Shown: positions 53,862 through 64,000, counted from the first letter of the stretch. The stretch is 64,000 bases of DNA from Plotosus lineatus (GCA_024760905.1 CM045734.1:2615247-2679246); one strand, 5' to 3'. The notes: generated from the sequence alone by a model not told the origin. Program-made: numbers and translations.

Positions 53862-55942
53862 CCAGTGCATCAAAGTCTGGTGGTAATTATGCTGTGATCC
53901 TCAGAACAGATTTGACGTGTTCATCACTCAGTTGGGATCTGTGGGCTGCTTCGTTGGTCTTCATCACACTACAGGTCTGTTCACACACACACATACTAGT
54001 CCTTCTCAAAAAATTAGCATATTGTGATGAAGTTCATTATTTTCTGTAATGTACTGATAAAAAAATAAACTTTCATATATTTTAGATTCATTGCACACCA
54101 AATGAAATATTTCAGGTCTTTTATTGTTTTAATACTGATGATTTTGGCATACAGCTCATGAAAACCCAAAATTCCTATCTCAAAAAATTAGCATATCATG
54201 AAAAGGCACTCTAAACGAGCTATTAACCTAATCATCTGAATCAATGAATTAACTGTAAACACCTGCAAAAGATTCCTGAGGCTTTTAAAAACTCCCAGCC
54301 TGGTTTTTCCAGGATTCCCGACCAAGTATTGAGTGCATAACTGAACATAATTATTTGAAGGGTGTCTTTTTTTTATTAAAAACACTTTATTTTTATTTAT
54401 TTATTTTTTGTCGTCTGGAATATGCTAATTTTTTGAGATAGGAATTTTGGGTTTTCATGAGCTGTATGCCAAAATCATCAGTATTTAAACAATAAAAGAC
54501 CTGAAATATTTCAGTTGGTGTTCAATGAATCTCAAATATATGAAAGTTTAATTTTTATCAGTACATTACAGAAAATAATGAACTTCATCACAATATGCTA
54601 ATTTTTTGAGAAGGACTAATATGTAGAGCCAAACATCAGATTTTTCTGGTCCATCCTCTAAATGTTTGGAAATTTGGCTGCACTCAATGAAGCATAAACT
54701 TCTTCCAGTTTAAGGGAGTTGAACTTCTTTAAAATCATGTCACACTGGAGATCAATCAGATCCAACTGCAACTCCTGTGGTTCTGTTTCAGAGTCTTTGT
54801 GAGAGTGGACCTTACACCAGCTGAAGTGTCCTGTCAATTTCTGCAAAATCCCCAAACCAACAGCAGATGTAGGTCATCCAGTGCTTTCCTGGATTTGATC
54901 ACATGTTGTGCACATGTGTGGGGGAAAATGAGTGAATGACTTCTCTGACATTTGCTTTGAAAATAAAACTAGCCGAGTTTTGAAGGCTCTGACATTTACT
55001 TATATTTCATGCACAAATTGTTTTTTCCCCTTGTAGCTTCACATTCAGCTCGTTCATGTGGGTTACTTTGTCCACAGTAAAAGCGAAATCACAAAACCAA
55101 TCTGTGACTTTCAGCTCAGGAACATTATTGGCATTCTCAAGGAGCACCAAAAATGAAATAATCTCCTGTTTGAACTCCACACTCGTTGACATACTTTCCC
55201 CAAACTGAACCAGCGGACATTAGAATATAAAGCAAGTCCCTGTGATCAGCACCACATTCTTCAGGAAAATGAATAAACTAATGATGGTGAAGTTCCATCG
55301 CTCGAATAAACTTAACGAGTTTCACAACCGGCTTCACTACGTGGTCGAGCTGCACCACAGATTTACACAGTGGTTCCTGCTGAATTATGCTTATATCCTC
55401 GATTGATTCTTGGATGGAAGTTGCTCAGATGAAGGTGTTTTGCTGAGCCTGCAAGCTTGCGACCGACCTATCAGTGGTAGCTGGAAGTTCTTGAGGTGAC
55501 AGGTTGTTGGTGTAATTAGCATGCTTGGTGGGAAAGTGGCAGCTGATATATTCTTTTAAAACTGAACTGATTTCCTGGCAAACAAGACATACAGCCTTTG
55601 ATTGGACTTCAGGAAAAAAAAAAAAAAAAAAACTATTTAGGTGTCCATTCTTTATGAACCACCTGGCACTCACTGTTGACTTTTCTTTTCCCTGGCATTG
55701 CTGCAGATGGGCTCTGTGCAGTAGAAGAGTGATAACAGGAAGTGGCTCGAGCTCTGCAAAATCAACTGACTGCACCTAATGCACCATTGGTGGTGAGAAG
55801 CTGTTATTGCAAGTCAAAGACAAATGATTCAATCAATCATTCACATCAAACATGAATTTTGTACCAATCAATCTTCGGTGGGCCAGATTAAAAAGTCCAA
55901 CGGGCTGGATGTGGCCCGCAGGCCATGGTTTACCCACCTCTG
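53862..55942 (-). mobile_element. hAT element (Charlie/GTF2IRD2-like), decayed
   Basis: The minus-strand 5' end is at about 55942: CAGAGGTGGGTAAACCATGG, CCTGCGGGCCACATCC, a hallmark of hAT-Charlie termini. Transposase fragments read leftwards: zinc-finger-like N terminus (VQSKAVCLVCQEISSVLKEY, FPTKHANY) at 55650-55450, a middle piece (VTDWFCDFAFTVDKVTHMNE, LNVKLQGEKTICA) at 55120-55007, then ETEPQELQLDLIDLQCDMIL at 54800-54700, and the C-terminal dimerisation part (VMKTNEAAHRSQLSDEHVKS) at about 53960-53890. A Tc1-derived element interrupts it between the last two. Many stops; much of the catalytic region is missing. Confidence 0.8.
53996..54619 (+). mobile_element. Internally deleted, non-autonomous Tc1 derivative (MITE-like)
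   Basis: The ends and terminal repeats are those of the 47173 element (CTAGTCCTTCTCAAAAAATT ... AATTTTTTGAGAAGGACTA). The left part is collinear up to CCCAGCCTGGTT (about 54305); the sequence then jumps to AGGATTCCCGACCAAGTATT, which in the long copy lies at the transposase C terminus. The whole transposase gene (about 0.95 kb) is therefore missing. It sits inside the hAT element. Confidence 0.92.
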
Positions 55943-55954
55943 GGATAGAGCCTG

Positions 55955-56280
55955 CCACAGCCGCCTCTGGCAAATGCAGGGTGCACCCTGAACAGTTCAC
56001 TATTACATCTCTAAGTCAACACACACACAGCCATTCACACTCATGCCTAGGGGCATGAGTCATTTAATCTGATCTGTATCTAGTCTTTGGAATATGGGAG
56101 TAAACTTGAGCACCTGGAAGAAACCCACACAAGCACGAGGAGAAAATGTGGAGAACTGCACCCAGTGGAGCCCTGTTTGCTCTACTCTATCATTGTGGAG
56201 CTCTTCCGAGAACCCGAAACCAGGACCTTCTTATTGTGAGGCAGACATGCTAACCACTAAACCTCCATGTCGCCCAAGGA
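55955..56280 (-). mobile_element. SINE family B copy
   Basis: On the + strand the complement reads, in order: the tail (GGGTGCACCCTGAACAGTTC), ACAGCCATTCACACTCATGCC, body, and head (ACCAGGACCTTCTTATTGTG, ATGCTAACCACTAAACC). It lies directly beside the hAT terminus. Confidence 0.78.
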
Positions 56281-56773
56281 ATAATTAATGAAAAATAATA
56301 ATTATATGAATTAAAGGTTTTTGCAAAATGTACAATAATATAACGATATGTTGAAGATTTAGGACATGAACACAGACTCTAGTTAAATATAATTGACTCC
56401 ATTCTGCACATTAACTTAATTTCATCAACAATACTTCGTACTATTAATCCAGAAAACACATTAGAGAAATGAACCGCTTCAAATGGAGAATTTTGTACTA
56501 ATATCTTCATTAAAGTTAAATTCAGCAGTCATTAAAAAAAACGCACTTCTCCCGCACCATGCTGAAAGACGAAATGAGCTGAACCATCAGCTGAAGTTAT
56601 ACAAACACATTAAAGCATTTCAACTTGGACATCAAACAAACTCAAGTCTCCTTCCTTCTGGTTCTCTCCTTTTTAATTTTGATGTCACAGCCAGTCATGC
56701 CGGAGTCCTTGATGCACTCAGCAATAATAAAATCTTCTATTTTTTTTTTTACAATAATGTGGGTATAACAACA

Positions 56774-56818
<45 letters not shown>

Positions 56819-56890
56819 CTCTCTCTCTATGTCTCTCTCTCTCTAACCCTCAATCCCCTCCCCACCCACCCCCCAATATCTCTCTGTTTT
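56281..56890. other. Unassigned sequence with (CT)n
   Basis: No gene recognised. A CT microsatellite lies at 56779-56844. The open frame at 56483-56896 is partly made of it and is not called. Confidence 0.5.
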
Positions 56891-56894
56891 TGTT

Positions 56895-57236
56895 GAGGTA
56901 CACATTAGCCTTCTGGGAAGCTGGTGATCCTCATCCTTCTGCTTTCTAAGTCCACTGGTCAGTCCTGGTGTGCTGATGCTGGTTGCAGTTCTCATCTTGG
57001 AAGCCCCTCCGTCCTGCTGACTGAGATCTGGTTCCTCTCAAGGTTTCTTCCTGGCATCTACAGAGGGAGTTTTTCCTTCCACTGCTGCCATGTGTGACGC
57101 TCATTAGGGATGTGTAGGGGTTGTAGAAAATGTTTAAATTATTTTATAGTTTGTAAACTCCTATTTTTACTGTTTTACTGTGTATAGCTGCAATGTCAAT
57201 CGTAAAAAGTGCAGTACAAATAAAATTGAATTGAAT
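56895..57236 (+). mobile_element. LINE 3' UTR fragment, (TTGAA) tail
   Basis: The stretch TGAGATCTGGTTCCTCTCAA, GGTTTCTTCCTGGCATCTAC, GGGAGTTTTTCCTTCCACTG, then AAATAAAATTGAATTGAAT resembles a 3' end that is very common in fish genomes and is attributed to L2/CR1/Rex1-type LINEs. No coding part precedes it. Confidence 0.6.
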
Positions 57237-57243
57237 ATCTACA

Positions 57244-57560
57244 GTGGCAGTGGTGGCCAGGTAGTACGATGCTGAATCACTGATCCCAAGGTTAGGGGTT
57301 CAAGCCCCACTCTCTTGTCACTGTTCCCCCAATGCAGCTTACTGAGTTATCAAAGGCTGGCCATGTCTCTCACTGTCTTTGGTGTGAGGTTCATGTAAAA
57401 GAACCATTGCTGACTTTCAACAAGAGTAGCTGCAAAGCCGTCAGCATGTTTCTTCCATCCAGGGTGTACTCTGCCCTTGCCCGGAGTTGGCTGGGATGGA
57501 TGACAGCCTTCACTTGACCCGAATTAGGTTTGAATAAATGAATGAATGAATGAATGAATA
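57244..57560 (+). mobile_element. SINE family A with GAAT-type tail
   Basis: The head (GTGGCCAGGTAGTACGATGC, B box GGTTCAAGCCCC) and body match family A. After AGCCGTCAGCATGTTTCTTC the 3' part reads GGGTGTACTCTGCCCTTGCC, GGAGTTGGCTGGGA and ends in (TGAA)n. That 3' part is like the family B tail, not the RTE tail. Confidence 0.8.
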
Positions 57561-57579
57561 TCTACAAAATGTGTACATA

Positions 57580-57925
57580 TCCATGGTGGTGTAGTTGGAA
57601 GCATATCTGCTTTACAGCATGAAGGTTCTGGGTTTGAGTCCTGGGCTTTGCTAGGCAAGGGGATTTTTGTGTGGCATTTTTGTTCTCCCTTGGATGGGTT
57701 CCTCTGGTTTTATTCCTCAGTTCAAAGATATGCACATTGAGCTCATTGGCTGCCTGTATATGTAAGTATAAATGTGAATGTTTTGTGTATTGGCCTCGCA
57801 ATGGTCTGACAAGAGGTTAAAGAGCACACAATACCTTTTCCTAGAGTTGGCTGAGATAGGCTTCACCTTCCCTCCAAGCCTAGAGGGAATAAGTGGTTGG
57901 CAAATGAGTGAATGAAGATGTTAAA
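57580..57925 (+). mobile_element. SINE family B copy
   Basis: The head is GGTGGTGTAGTTGGAAGCAT, B box GGGTTTGAGTCCTGGG. Body as in the family (TCAAAGATATGCACATTGAG, CGCAATGGTCTGAC, AGAGTTGGCTGAGATAGGC), tail AAATGAGTGAATGAA. Confidence 0.8.
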
Positions 57926-57984
57926 GTCATAAATCTACACCCCTGGGGAGTTAGAAATGGAAACATACATTGATTCACTCAATC

Positions 57985-58300
57985 ATTGAATCATTTATTC
58001 TTACTCGGATCATAAGGAGGTGCAAACCTATCTCAGCTGACTCTGAACAACTCATCAGTCCATTGCAACACAACACACATAATAATTTATAAGCACACTC
58101 ACACCTTAGGGAAATTTGGAAGAGGCAATTAGCATAATGTGACTTTGGGAGCATACCAGGATACCTGGTATAAACCCACACAAGCATGCAGAGACACTCC
58201 ACACAGAAATGTCCTCTTTGAGCCTGGGATTTGAACCCAGGACTTTCTAGGCATGAGACAGGTGTCCCTGACCACTAGACCATAGTACTTCTCTGCCAAA
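57985..58300 (-). mobile_element. SINE family B copy
   Basis: Minus-strand copy: on the + strand the complement of the tail (CTATCTCAGCTGACTCTG), of the body (CCACACAAGCATGCAGAGAC) and of the head (TTTGAACCCAGGACTTTC, CCCTGACCACTAGACCA) appear in that order. Confidence 0.8.
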
Positions 58301-58575
58301 AAATAAATTATATATATATATATATATTCATACATATACTCATGCATCTGGTCCTTTTTTATCAGGATTCAGGATTTTTAATAGGCATCTATGTTTTTTA
58401 CACACATAGGAATTCTTGTGCGGTTGATCAAGGAGTCAAGTTACAAACAGGAAAGAAGACTCAAATCAACAACACACAAACTGCTATAAAATAAACACAA
58501 AAATTCTATATCTAAAAGGACCTCACACAGACCCAGCAAACAATACAATAATAACAACAAAAGTAAAAAAAAAAA
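58301..58575. other. Unassigned AT-rich sequence
   Basis: A short TA run (58308-58326) and A-rich sequence. No gene recognised. Confidence 0.4.
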
Positions 58576-58628
58576 TAAAAAAATAATAATAATAATAATA
58601 AGAAGAAGAAGAAGAAGAAGAAGAAGAA
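58576..58628. repeat. (TAA)n(GAA)n at the 5' border of the R4-like LINE
   Basis: About 22 bases of AAT units pass into about 26 bases of GAA units, directly before the LINE. Confidence 0.92.
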
Positions 58629-60235
58629 CCTGATGATGTGCGCCTCTGCGCAGTGGGCCTAGATGATGATTGATTGATTGATTAACTGTTTGGGTTTTTA
58701 CATCCGAGCCTAGCGGCTCATCAGATAGGAGATGGGCCTAGATAGGGGAACTGTACGTTCCCTGAACGAAACTTACATCACCCAGTTAGGGCGAACTGAG
58801 GGGTGGTATTCTAATGTGTTACGGAACACAAAAAAACTGACCAAACTCCATTTCCGCAGTCCATTGAGCTTCCCTCCGGTAATAAAACCACCAATACTGG
58901 AGATGGGACTCACCCCAGGGGGAGGCAAAGAACTCGTCCACAAATATCCTGGATGAAAGATCTAAAATCCACACTCTGAGTGCGCGAAAGCGACTGGTTG
59001 GCCTGAAAATCCACGTGTCAATGAAAAGTCCCTTAAACAATATTGGGATAATACTAATCCAATACAATCCAACCTACCTGACTGAACAGAACTTGCTTGA
59101 CCAACTCAGGCGACTTAAGATCCACATGCGACGTGATGCAGATGAATATTTTCCTGAAAGCTGTCAGGCGCCCCTTGAAGAACAGATGCTTGGATAGCAG
59201 TGGACCCTAAACTGCAAATGAATGCCCATGTCCTTATGTCCCCGATTTCTAAGACTACCTCATCTACAAGTGAAAAAAAAAAAAATGTTTCTGTCCTGCC
59301 AAACTCAAATTCTGTCCCAAAGGACTCTTTCTGATGCTTCAAATGATCAAATGTATTTACTCTTTCTGCGTTTTTATGACAACATTTCTGAATCTGCAAT
59401 TGATAAATTAAAACCAGTAAAAATCCTGATTAAAAAAATTACTACAAAGTCAAATCGATGAAATAAATTAAATAATATCAATAACTCTTGATGCAGAGTG
59501 TTCTTTGCTCAAAATCAATTGTGTGTATGCTGCCGCCCAAACACTCCAGGAACTCCACTCAGTTTCCAAACCTCACGCTATTAAACTTAAAAACAACAAA
59601 AGTAAAGGAAACCAGTTTGAACAAAAATTAAAAGAAACAAGGAGAGACATCTCATGGCTGGAGCTTTGCCTTAAGTTAAGACCTAAAGACGAGTCAATGA
59701 CAAAAAGGCAAAAGACAATTTGGAGAAAAATCAAAACTAAACACAAGACAACAAAGAAAAAAAATCTCCTTCAAATTCTTGAGTCCCGTCTGGCAAAAGT
59801 TAAAATTTTGAGCAAAAGAAAATGGGAAAAGAGAAATAAATTTATAAAGCAAAACAAACTTCTCAAAATTAATGAAAAATATTTTTACAGACAATTCAAT
59901 ACACCTTCAAGTATGACGACAAGAGACCTCCCATAAAATCCAATGAGTGGTCCTGGAAAATGTTGTGGTCTATACCCGGCAACTGCAACCTTGAGGAACC
60001 ATTGGTGGAAGAATACAGCCAAGCCATGTCAGAAAAACTTAACTCGCCATTGCTGAATTTCATTACCTTGGATTGCCTAAAGAAAACAATTAACATGTCT
60101 AAATCAAATACAGCTCCAGGGCCCGATGGCATTCAAAACCGATTTTGGAAACTGTTTCCTTGTGTCCAGCCACATCTTCTTACTTCTTTCAATTCTCTGA
60201 TGGACACAGGGATGTTCCTTTATGTGTTACGGATA

Positions 60236-61112
60236 GGAAAATTCAGAGGATTGAAATTGCCCAGTGAAACCAGCAAAGCATGACAGACCACGACATAAAC
60301 TATGTACAATTTAATACTATGAATAAAACAAGACAAAATTCATAACGTACAACTTAGACCTAAACCACATACAAATTAACCAAGGGTCCCATAGTCACAA
60401 AGCGCCTGCAGCAGGGTAAATTTAGAGATGGCGCATGTGCTGGCGGGGAAAGGCTTGAAAAGATGACAATCCTCGCGTGGGCTGTGGGTGCCTGTGGATG
60501 ATGGTCTTTGGCAATGAAGTCCCAAACGTCGACACTTGGATGAAGCGCGTTCCATGATCCGCCTTGGATGACTTCCCCTTTTAGTGATCTGCTGCGATGA
60601 GCCTCAGTTGATCTGCCTGAAGCAACACAAAGAGACCCGAAATCCTAGAGGAGACTGGAGAAGACTGCAGGAGCCTGTAGCCAGTCGGCAACAGGTCCTT
60701 AATATAGATTCTCCCAATGAGTTGTTTTCTCTCTGGTACAAGCCGGAACAAGCCCAGACAAGCCCAGACAAGCCCCGACATGTCTGTGTTGCACCTCCTC
60801 TCAATTGGATTGCGCAACTCCAGTCCTTCCCACCATTTTCTATAGGATGCAGCACTCCCCTGTGATTTCGCAACACCCCAAAGCATTGTACAATACCACC
60901 AGTACACGTGCTCCCAGGTTCCACACCACTACTACCTTAAAGTACATGTGTCCTTAAACATATTGCATCTATGTGTGAAACTATCAATAGCTCTGACTCC
61001 CCAATGTGTACCAGTGAGTAGATACAGCAAACATATATTATATAAGTATTTTTATATTTACATTCACACAAATATGTACACGCTCAGAACACATGGTTCT
61101 GCAAAGGCCATA
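60236..61112. mobile_element. Unidentified insertion in the R4-like RT gene
   Basis: RT similarity stops near 60236 and resumes near 61116, so about 0.88 kb is foreign. It includes three to four tandem ACAAGCCCAG units at 60747-60780 and a TATATTATATAAG box near 61033-61045. No coding domain is seen. It could be a solo LTR on either strand or a non-autonomous DNA element; I could not find paired ends. Confidence 0.5.
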
Positions 61113-62136
61113 AAGTACTCCTCCCAAAGAAAGGAGACTTGACAGATCCCCAAAATTACCATGTACAATATCTTCACAGGGTGTTTGACAAATACCATAT
61201 CATCCTACTGCTCTTCCAATGAAATTATTTACAGGGAGCAGAAAGGAGCCAGAAAGAGGTGTTGGGGATGCAAGGGTCAATTATTGGTCCAGAAAATGAA
61301 TCTTGAAGAGGCAAAAACTTATCATCGAAAGCTTTCACTGTGTTGGATTGATAAGGCATATGACTCCGTCCCTCATGAATAGATTCTGAAGTCTTTGCAA
61401 TGTATTGGCCTACCTGAGCAACTACTACTTCTGCTCAAGTCTTTAATGAGTTGCTGATCAACTCAGCTTGAAATGCACTTGCAAAGGCAGGTTAAAACTT
61501 CCGAGTATATTCCCATGAAGAGAAGGATATTCCAGGGAGCTTCTTTTAGTCCTTTGCTTTTTTGCCTGTCACTCAATCCACTGAGTTCCATGTTCAACAA
61601 GGAGGAGGGTTATCATCCAGGACCTCATCAGCACAGATCCCCAACACTTCTTACTCACCTCCTCTACATGGATAACATCAAAGTGATCGCCAAAGGAGAC
61701 GCCAAAGACCAAATTTACATTGTTGAGTCCTTTTCACAGGATATTGGAATGACATTTGGGTTTGACAAATGTAATGTTCTCCTCTTAAAGCATGGCACGC
61801 AAGTCAATAATGGATTTGTTGAGTTAAGAGGGGGAAGAGTTATTGGTCATCTCGTGGAAGGCCAATCTTACACCTATTTAGGAATGCAAGTTTGAGATAA
61901 GATCCAGAAAGCCCACATCAAAGAAAAACGATGAGCAGAGTACAAATCTCTTCTCAAAACAATCTGGAGTTCGGAGCTGAATGCGAGAAAAAAGCCACAA
62001 ATACTTTTACAGTGCCTGTCCTTTCGTTTGGTATCACAGATTGGACAAGAGATGACCTCATGAGCCTTGACCAGCTTACAAGAAGGATCATGTCAGACAT
62101 TCAAGCTCACCACCCTTGCTCCTCTCTCAATCGTTT

Positions 62137-62282
62137 ATATCTTCTTCTTCGTTTCCTTTCTTTCAGCCGTTCCCTTCAGGGGTCGCCACAGCGAATCATC
62201 TGCCTCCATCTCACACTATCCTCTGCATCTTCTTCTTTTACACCAACTGCCTTAATGTCCTCCTTCACCACGCCCATGAATA
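62137..62282 (-). mobile_element. RTE LINE 3' end fragment inside the R4-like LINE
   Basis: Read on the minus strand it ends GGCGACCCCTGAAGGGAACG, GCTGAAAGAAAGGAAACGAA and GAAGAAG, the RTE family tail, preceded by the last codons of the RT ORF (EDIKAVGVKEEDAEDSV-like). It is a severely 5'-truncated copy of about 145 bases. Confidence 0.85.
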
Positions 62283-63234
62283 GTATAGATGTTGTATATT
62301 ATATATTGAAAATTATATATATCAATCAATTCTGGAGGGCGAGGTTTGATCAATGTGGAAGCTCTTCATGATCGGATTTTGCTGTGCACTTTTGCACATA
62401 TTTGTAATCTGATGATCCTATTGTGAAGTATGTGAAGACCCATGATGAAAGCAAGGACTTTCACAGCTACTTCAAACGTGCCAGTGTTGTTGCTCAGAAT
62501 CTCAACTTTGCTCTTGATTGTGCTGATGGTGAGGCACTGCTGGACGTTACTTCAATGTGTGTCAACCAGGTGACATTAATTACCAAATCAGCTCAGAGTC
62601 ACCATTTCAAGGAGCAACTTTCTGCAAATCCGCTGCATTGTGTTTACGTGCAGTGTGTTGAACAGAACAATAATCCTACTGACTCCTTCGCCTGGATGAA
62701 GTTGGCTGGTCTCAAAAGTGAAACTGAGGGCTTTCTTTTTGCCCCTTTTTGACTCAAGGCTCCACCCATGGTATTGCCCTGATCATGTGCAGAGCGTCTT
62801 GGAAAATGATGATTTTAAGCTTCTATGAAATTGGCCTATCCACAGCCTGAGGAAGATTGAAGCCAATAAGCCTGATCTTATTCTGTTTGAGAAAACCAAT
62901 GAAATTATTAATATTATTGAATTTTCTGTTCCTTTTGACAGCGATGTGATTGGCAAGATTCAGGAAAAACATGCAAAATATGCAGACCTCGCCTATGAAA
63001 TGTCTCGCTTGTATCCAAATTACACAGTCATCCGACTCCCCATTATCCTTGGTGTCCTTAGTTTGGTGCCTCCTGATCTACTGACACAGATGAAGAAAGT
63101 TCCCGAGTTTGGTACCAGGAACACAGCTCTTCTGGCAGTCGGGGCGACGCAGAAGGTTGCAGTGTTGGGGAGTCTACATATTTTCCGGAAAGTTCTTGGT
63201 GGGTTCAACTAGGCAGTGCTTCCTGGGAGAAGCA

Positions 63235-63283
63235 CTCTATACACTCTATCTATCGCTGTCTCTATAGTATAGAGTGTATAGAG
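63235..63283. repeat. 15-bp stem in the R4-like 3' UTR
   Basis: CTCTATACACTCTAT at 63235-63249 pairs with ATAGAGTGTATAGAG at 63269-63283 around a 19-base loop. The stem is perfect. It may be a structure recognised by the element's RT, which is an inference. Confidence 0.7.
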
Positions 63284-63371
63284 GGTGAGGGCCCTGAGCT
63301 GATGATGATCCTGACGAGACCGATGTGCCAGGATCATCCGATCCCTCTCTGCTGCATATTCATTTTTAAGT

Positions 63372-63372
<1 letters not shown>

Positions 63373-63416
<44 letters not shown>
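63373..63416. repeat. (AAT)n tail or target of the R4-like LINE
   Basis: About 14 AAT units directly follow the LINE 3' UTR (TTTTTAAGTGT). Confidence 0.95.
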
Positions 63417-63417
<1 letters not shown>

Positions 63418-63472
63418 ACTAAATAAATCAGTAGATAACCACAATCAAAGAAATTGCACTATATTACATTAT

Positions 63473-63812
63473 CTTCTTTCTTTTCAGCTTTTTCCCGTTC
63501 TCAAGAGTCACCACAGTGAATCATCTGATTCACACATTTGATTTGCCATGGGTTTTTACGTTGGATGCCCTTCCTGTCACAACCCTTTTAGCAAGGGACA
63601 GAAACATGCTGACGGCTTTGCAGCCTACTCTTTAAAAAAGTCAGCAATGGTTCTTTTACATGCCTCTCATCATACACAGTGAGAGACATGGCCTGCCTTT
63701 GATAACCCAGTTACTGCACTGGGGGGGGACAGTGACAACCATATGGGGACTTGAACCCCCAACCTTAGGATCAGCGATCCTGCGCCCTATCCACAAGACC
63801 ACCACTGCCCGG
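63473..63812 (-). mobile_element. SINE family A with RTE-like tail
   Basis: The minus-strand copy has a head at 63812-63740 (complement of ATCCACAAGACCACCACTGC and of GGACTTGAACCCCCAACC), the usual body, and an RTE-like tail at 63475-63540 (complement of GAGTCACCACAGTGAATCAT). It is flanked by CTATATTACATTAT at 63460-63472 and CTATATTATATTAT at 63813-63826, a target duplication with one change. Confidence 0.88.
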
Positions 63813-63863
63813 CTATATTATATTATATTATATTATATTATATTATATTATATTATATTATAT
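63813..63863. repeat. (ATATT)n pentanucleotide repeat
   Basis: About ten ATATT units. The expansion starts in the target duplication copy of the adjoining SINE. Confidence 0.92.
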
Positions 63864-64000
63864 GTCTATTTATATTGCACTTTGCCCATTGTTTTGTTTG
63901 AAAAAAATGAACAGTTCTCTGGGTAAATAAAATGGCCGCAACTTCACTCCATTCTCAGAGCAAGGTTTGGAGATAATGTACAGTCAGTACACCAGGTTTA

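Larger units (their letters stand above)
59505..63212 (+). pseudogene. R4/Dong-like RT and restriction-like endonuclease, broken
   Basis: Pre-RT: coiled, Lys-rich segment ending FYRQFNTPSSMTTRDL. RT: SKSNTAPGPDGIQNRFWKLF at about 60100-60160; MYNIFTGCLTNTISSY at 61161; DKAYDSVPHE at 61350-61382; RRIFQGASFSPLLFCLSLNP; and the catalytic motif YMDN at about 61667, where YMDD or FMDD is expected, so the second Asp is lost. Later: FGFDKCNVLLLKHG and SYTYLGMQV. Endonuclease: KPDLILFEKTNEIINIIEFS followed by VPFDSDVIGKIQEKHAKYADL, with PD...E spacing of this fold; the Lys-containing KYADL helix follows. The final residues are KVLGGFN. Many stops and frameshifts. Confidence 0.72.
58629..63372 (+). 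mobile_element. R4/Dong-clade LINE (Rex6-like), decayed
   Basis: This LINE type uses a restriction-like endonuclease downstream of the RT. Order seen: 5' region (58629-59500), a basic pre-RT segment (59505-59936), RT pieces (59960-60240 and 61116-61930), a C-terminal zone (62423-62880) and a PD-(D/E)XK-like endonuclease (62867-63212), then a 3' UTR of about 160 bases and an AAT tail. It is bounded by TAA-type repeats on both sides, which fits the target choice described for Dong. Two foreign pieces lie inside: an unidentified insert at 60236-61112 and the 3' end of an RTE LINE at 62137-62282. Confidence 0.75.

Noticed and set aside
53862..55942. Possible GTF2IRD2/ZBED-type host gene
   Set aside because: It has hAT terminal sequence, many stops and an inserted element. 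It is a transposon fossil.
56483..56896. 137-residue open frame
   Set aside because: Much of it is Ser/Leu translated from a (CT)n run, and no domain is seen.
58732..58956. Short open frame at the 5' side of the R4-like LINE as a host gene
   Set aside because: It lies within the LINE 5' region and shows no independent gene structure.

Overview
The window looks like teleost fish chromosomal DNA. It is AT-rich and full of (CA)n, (TA)n and other microsatellites, and most of it is made of transposable elements of fish type: L2/CR1, RTE, Rex1-, Rex3- and R4/Dong-like LINEs, L1, Tc1, Tigger-like and hAT DNA elements, a gypsy LTR element and two tRNA-derived SINE families. The clearest host signal is a pair of prosomatostatin genes, of which one type ([Tyr7,Gly10]-somatostatin) is known mainly from fish. 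Species cannot be told from the sequence alone.

Host genes. An intact two-exon preprosomatostatin-1 gene (sst1) lies on the minus strand at 6430-5677. It has a perfect CRE and a TTTAAAA TATA box upstream, and it ends in the classic SS-14 peptide. A second two-exon prosomatostatin locus lies on the plus strand at 38845-40489, head to head with sst1 and about 32 kb away. It is of the [Tyr7,Gly10] type (PSS-II / sst3). Exon 2 has exactly the same length as sst1 exon 2 and the intron has the same position and phase. It carries an in-frame stop early in exon 2, and in the hormone itself the first disulphide cysteine is replaced by Phe and Asn5 by Lys, so it is called a pseudogene.

Layout. 0.25-3.4 kb: an L2/CR1-type LINE with a 13-bp target duplication. 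4.5-9.7 kb: sst1 and its flanks, with SINEs and GT repeats. 9.7-12.3 kb: a Rex3-like LINE with a SINE inside, then a Tc1 remnant. 12.4-16.6 kb: two Tigger-like elements separated by (TA)n, the second broken by a gypsy element that has lost its reverse transcriptase. 17.2-23.5 kb: two minus-strand RTE LINEs. 23.6-27.9 kb: a Tigger-like element holding a nearly complete L2/CR1-type LINE. 28.6-35.7 kb: a minus-strand L1 holding a SINE and an RTE LINE, the RTE in turn holding a Tc1 element, with readable target duplications at each level. 35.8-37.3 kb: a mariner end, a solo LTR and a Rex1-like endonuclease piece. 38-43.7 kb: the sst3-type pseudogene and SINEs. 43.7-45.7 kb: RTE. 47.2-48.7 kb: a second Tc1 family with long terminal repeats. 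50.4-53.7 kb: RTE with a SINE inside. 53.9-55.9 kb: an hAT (Charlie/GTF2IRD2-like) element broken by an internally deleted relative of the 47-kb Tc1. 58.6-63.4 kb: an R4/Dong-like LINE set between TAA repeats.

No CRISPR array, rRNA or free-standing tRNA gene was found. The tRNA-like sequences are SINE heads. Names of transposon families are from memory of the protein and end signatures and were not checked against a library.
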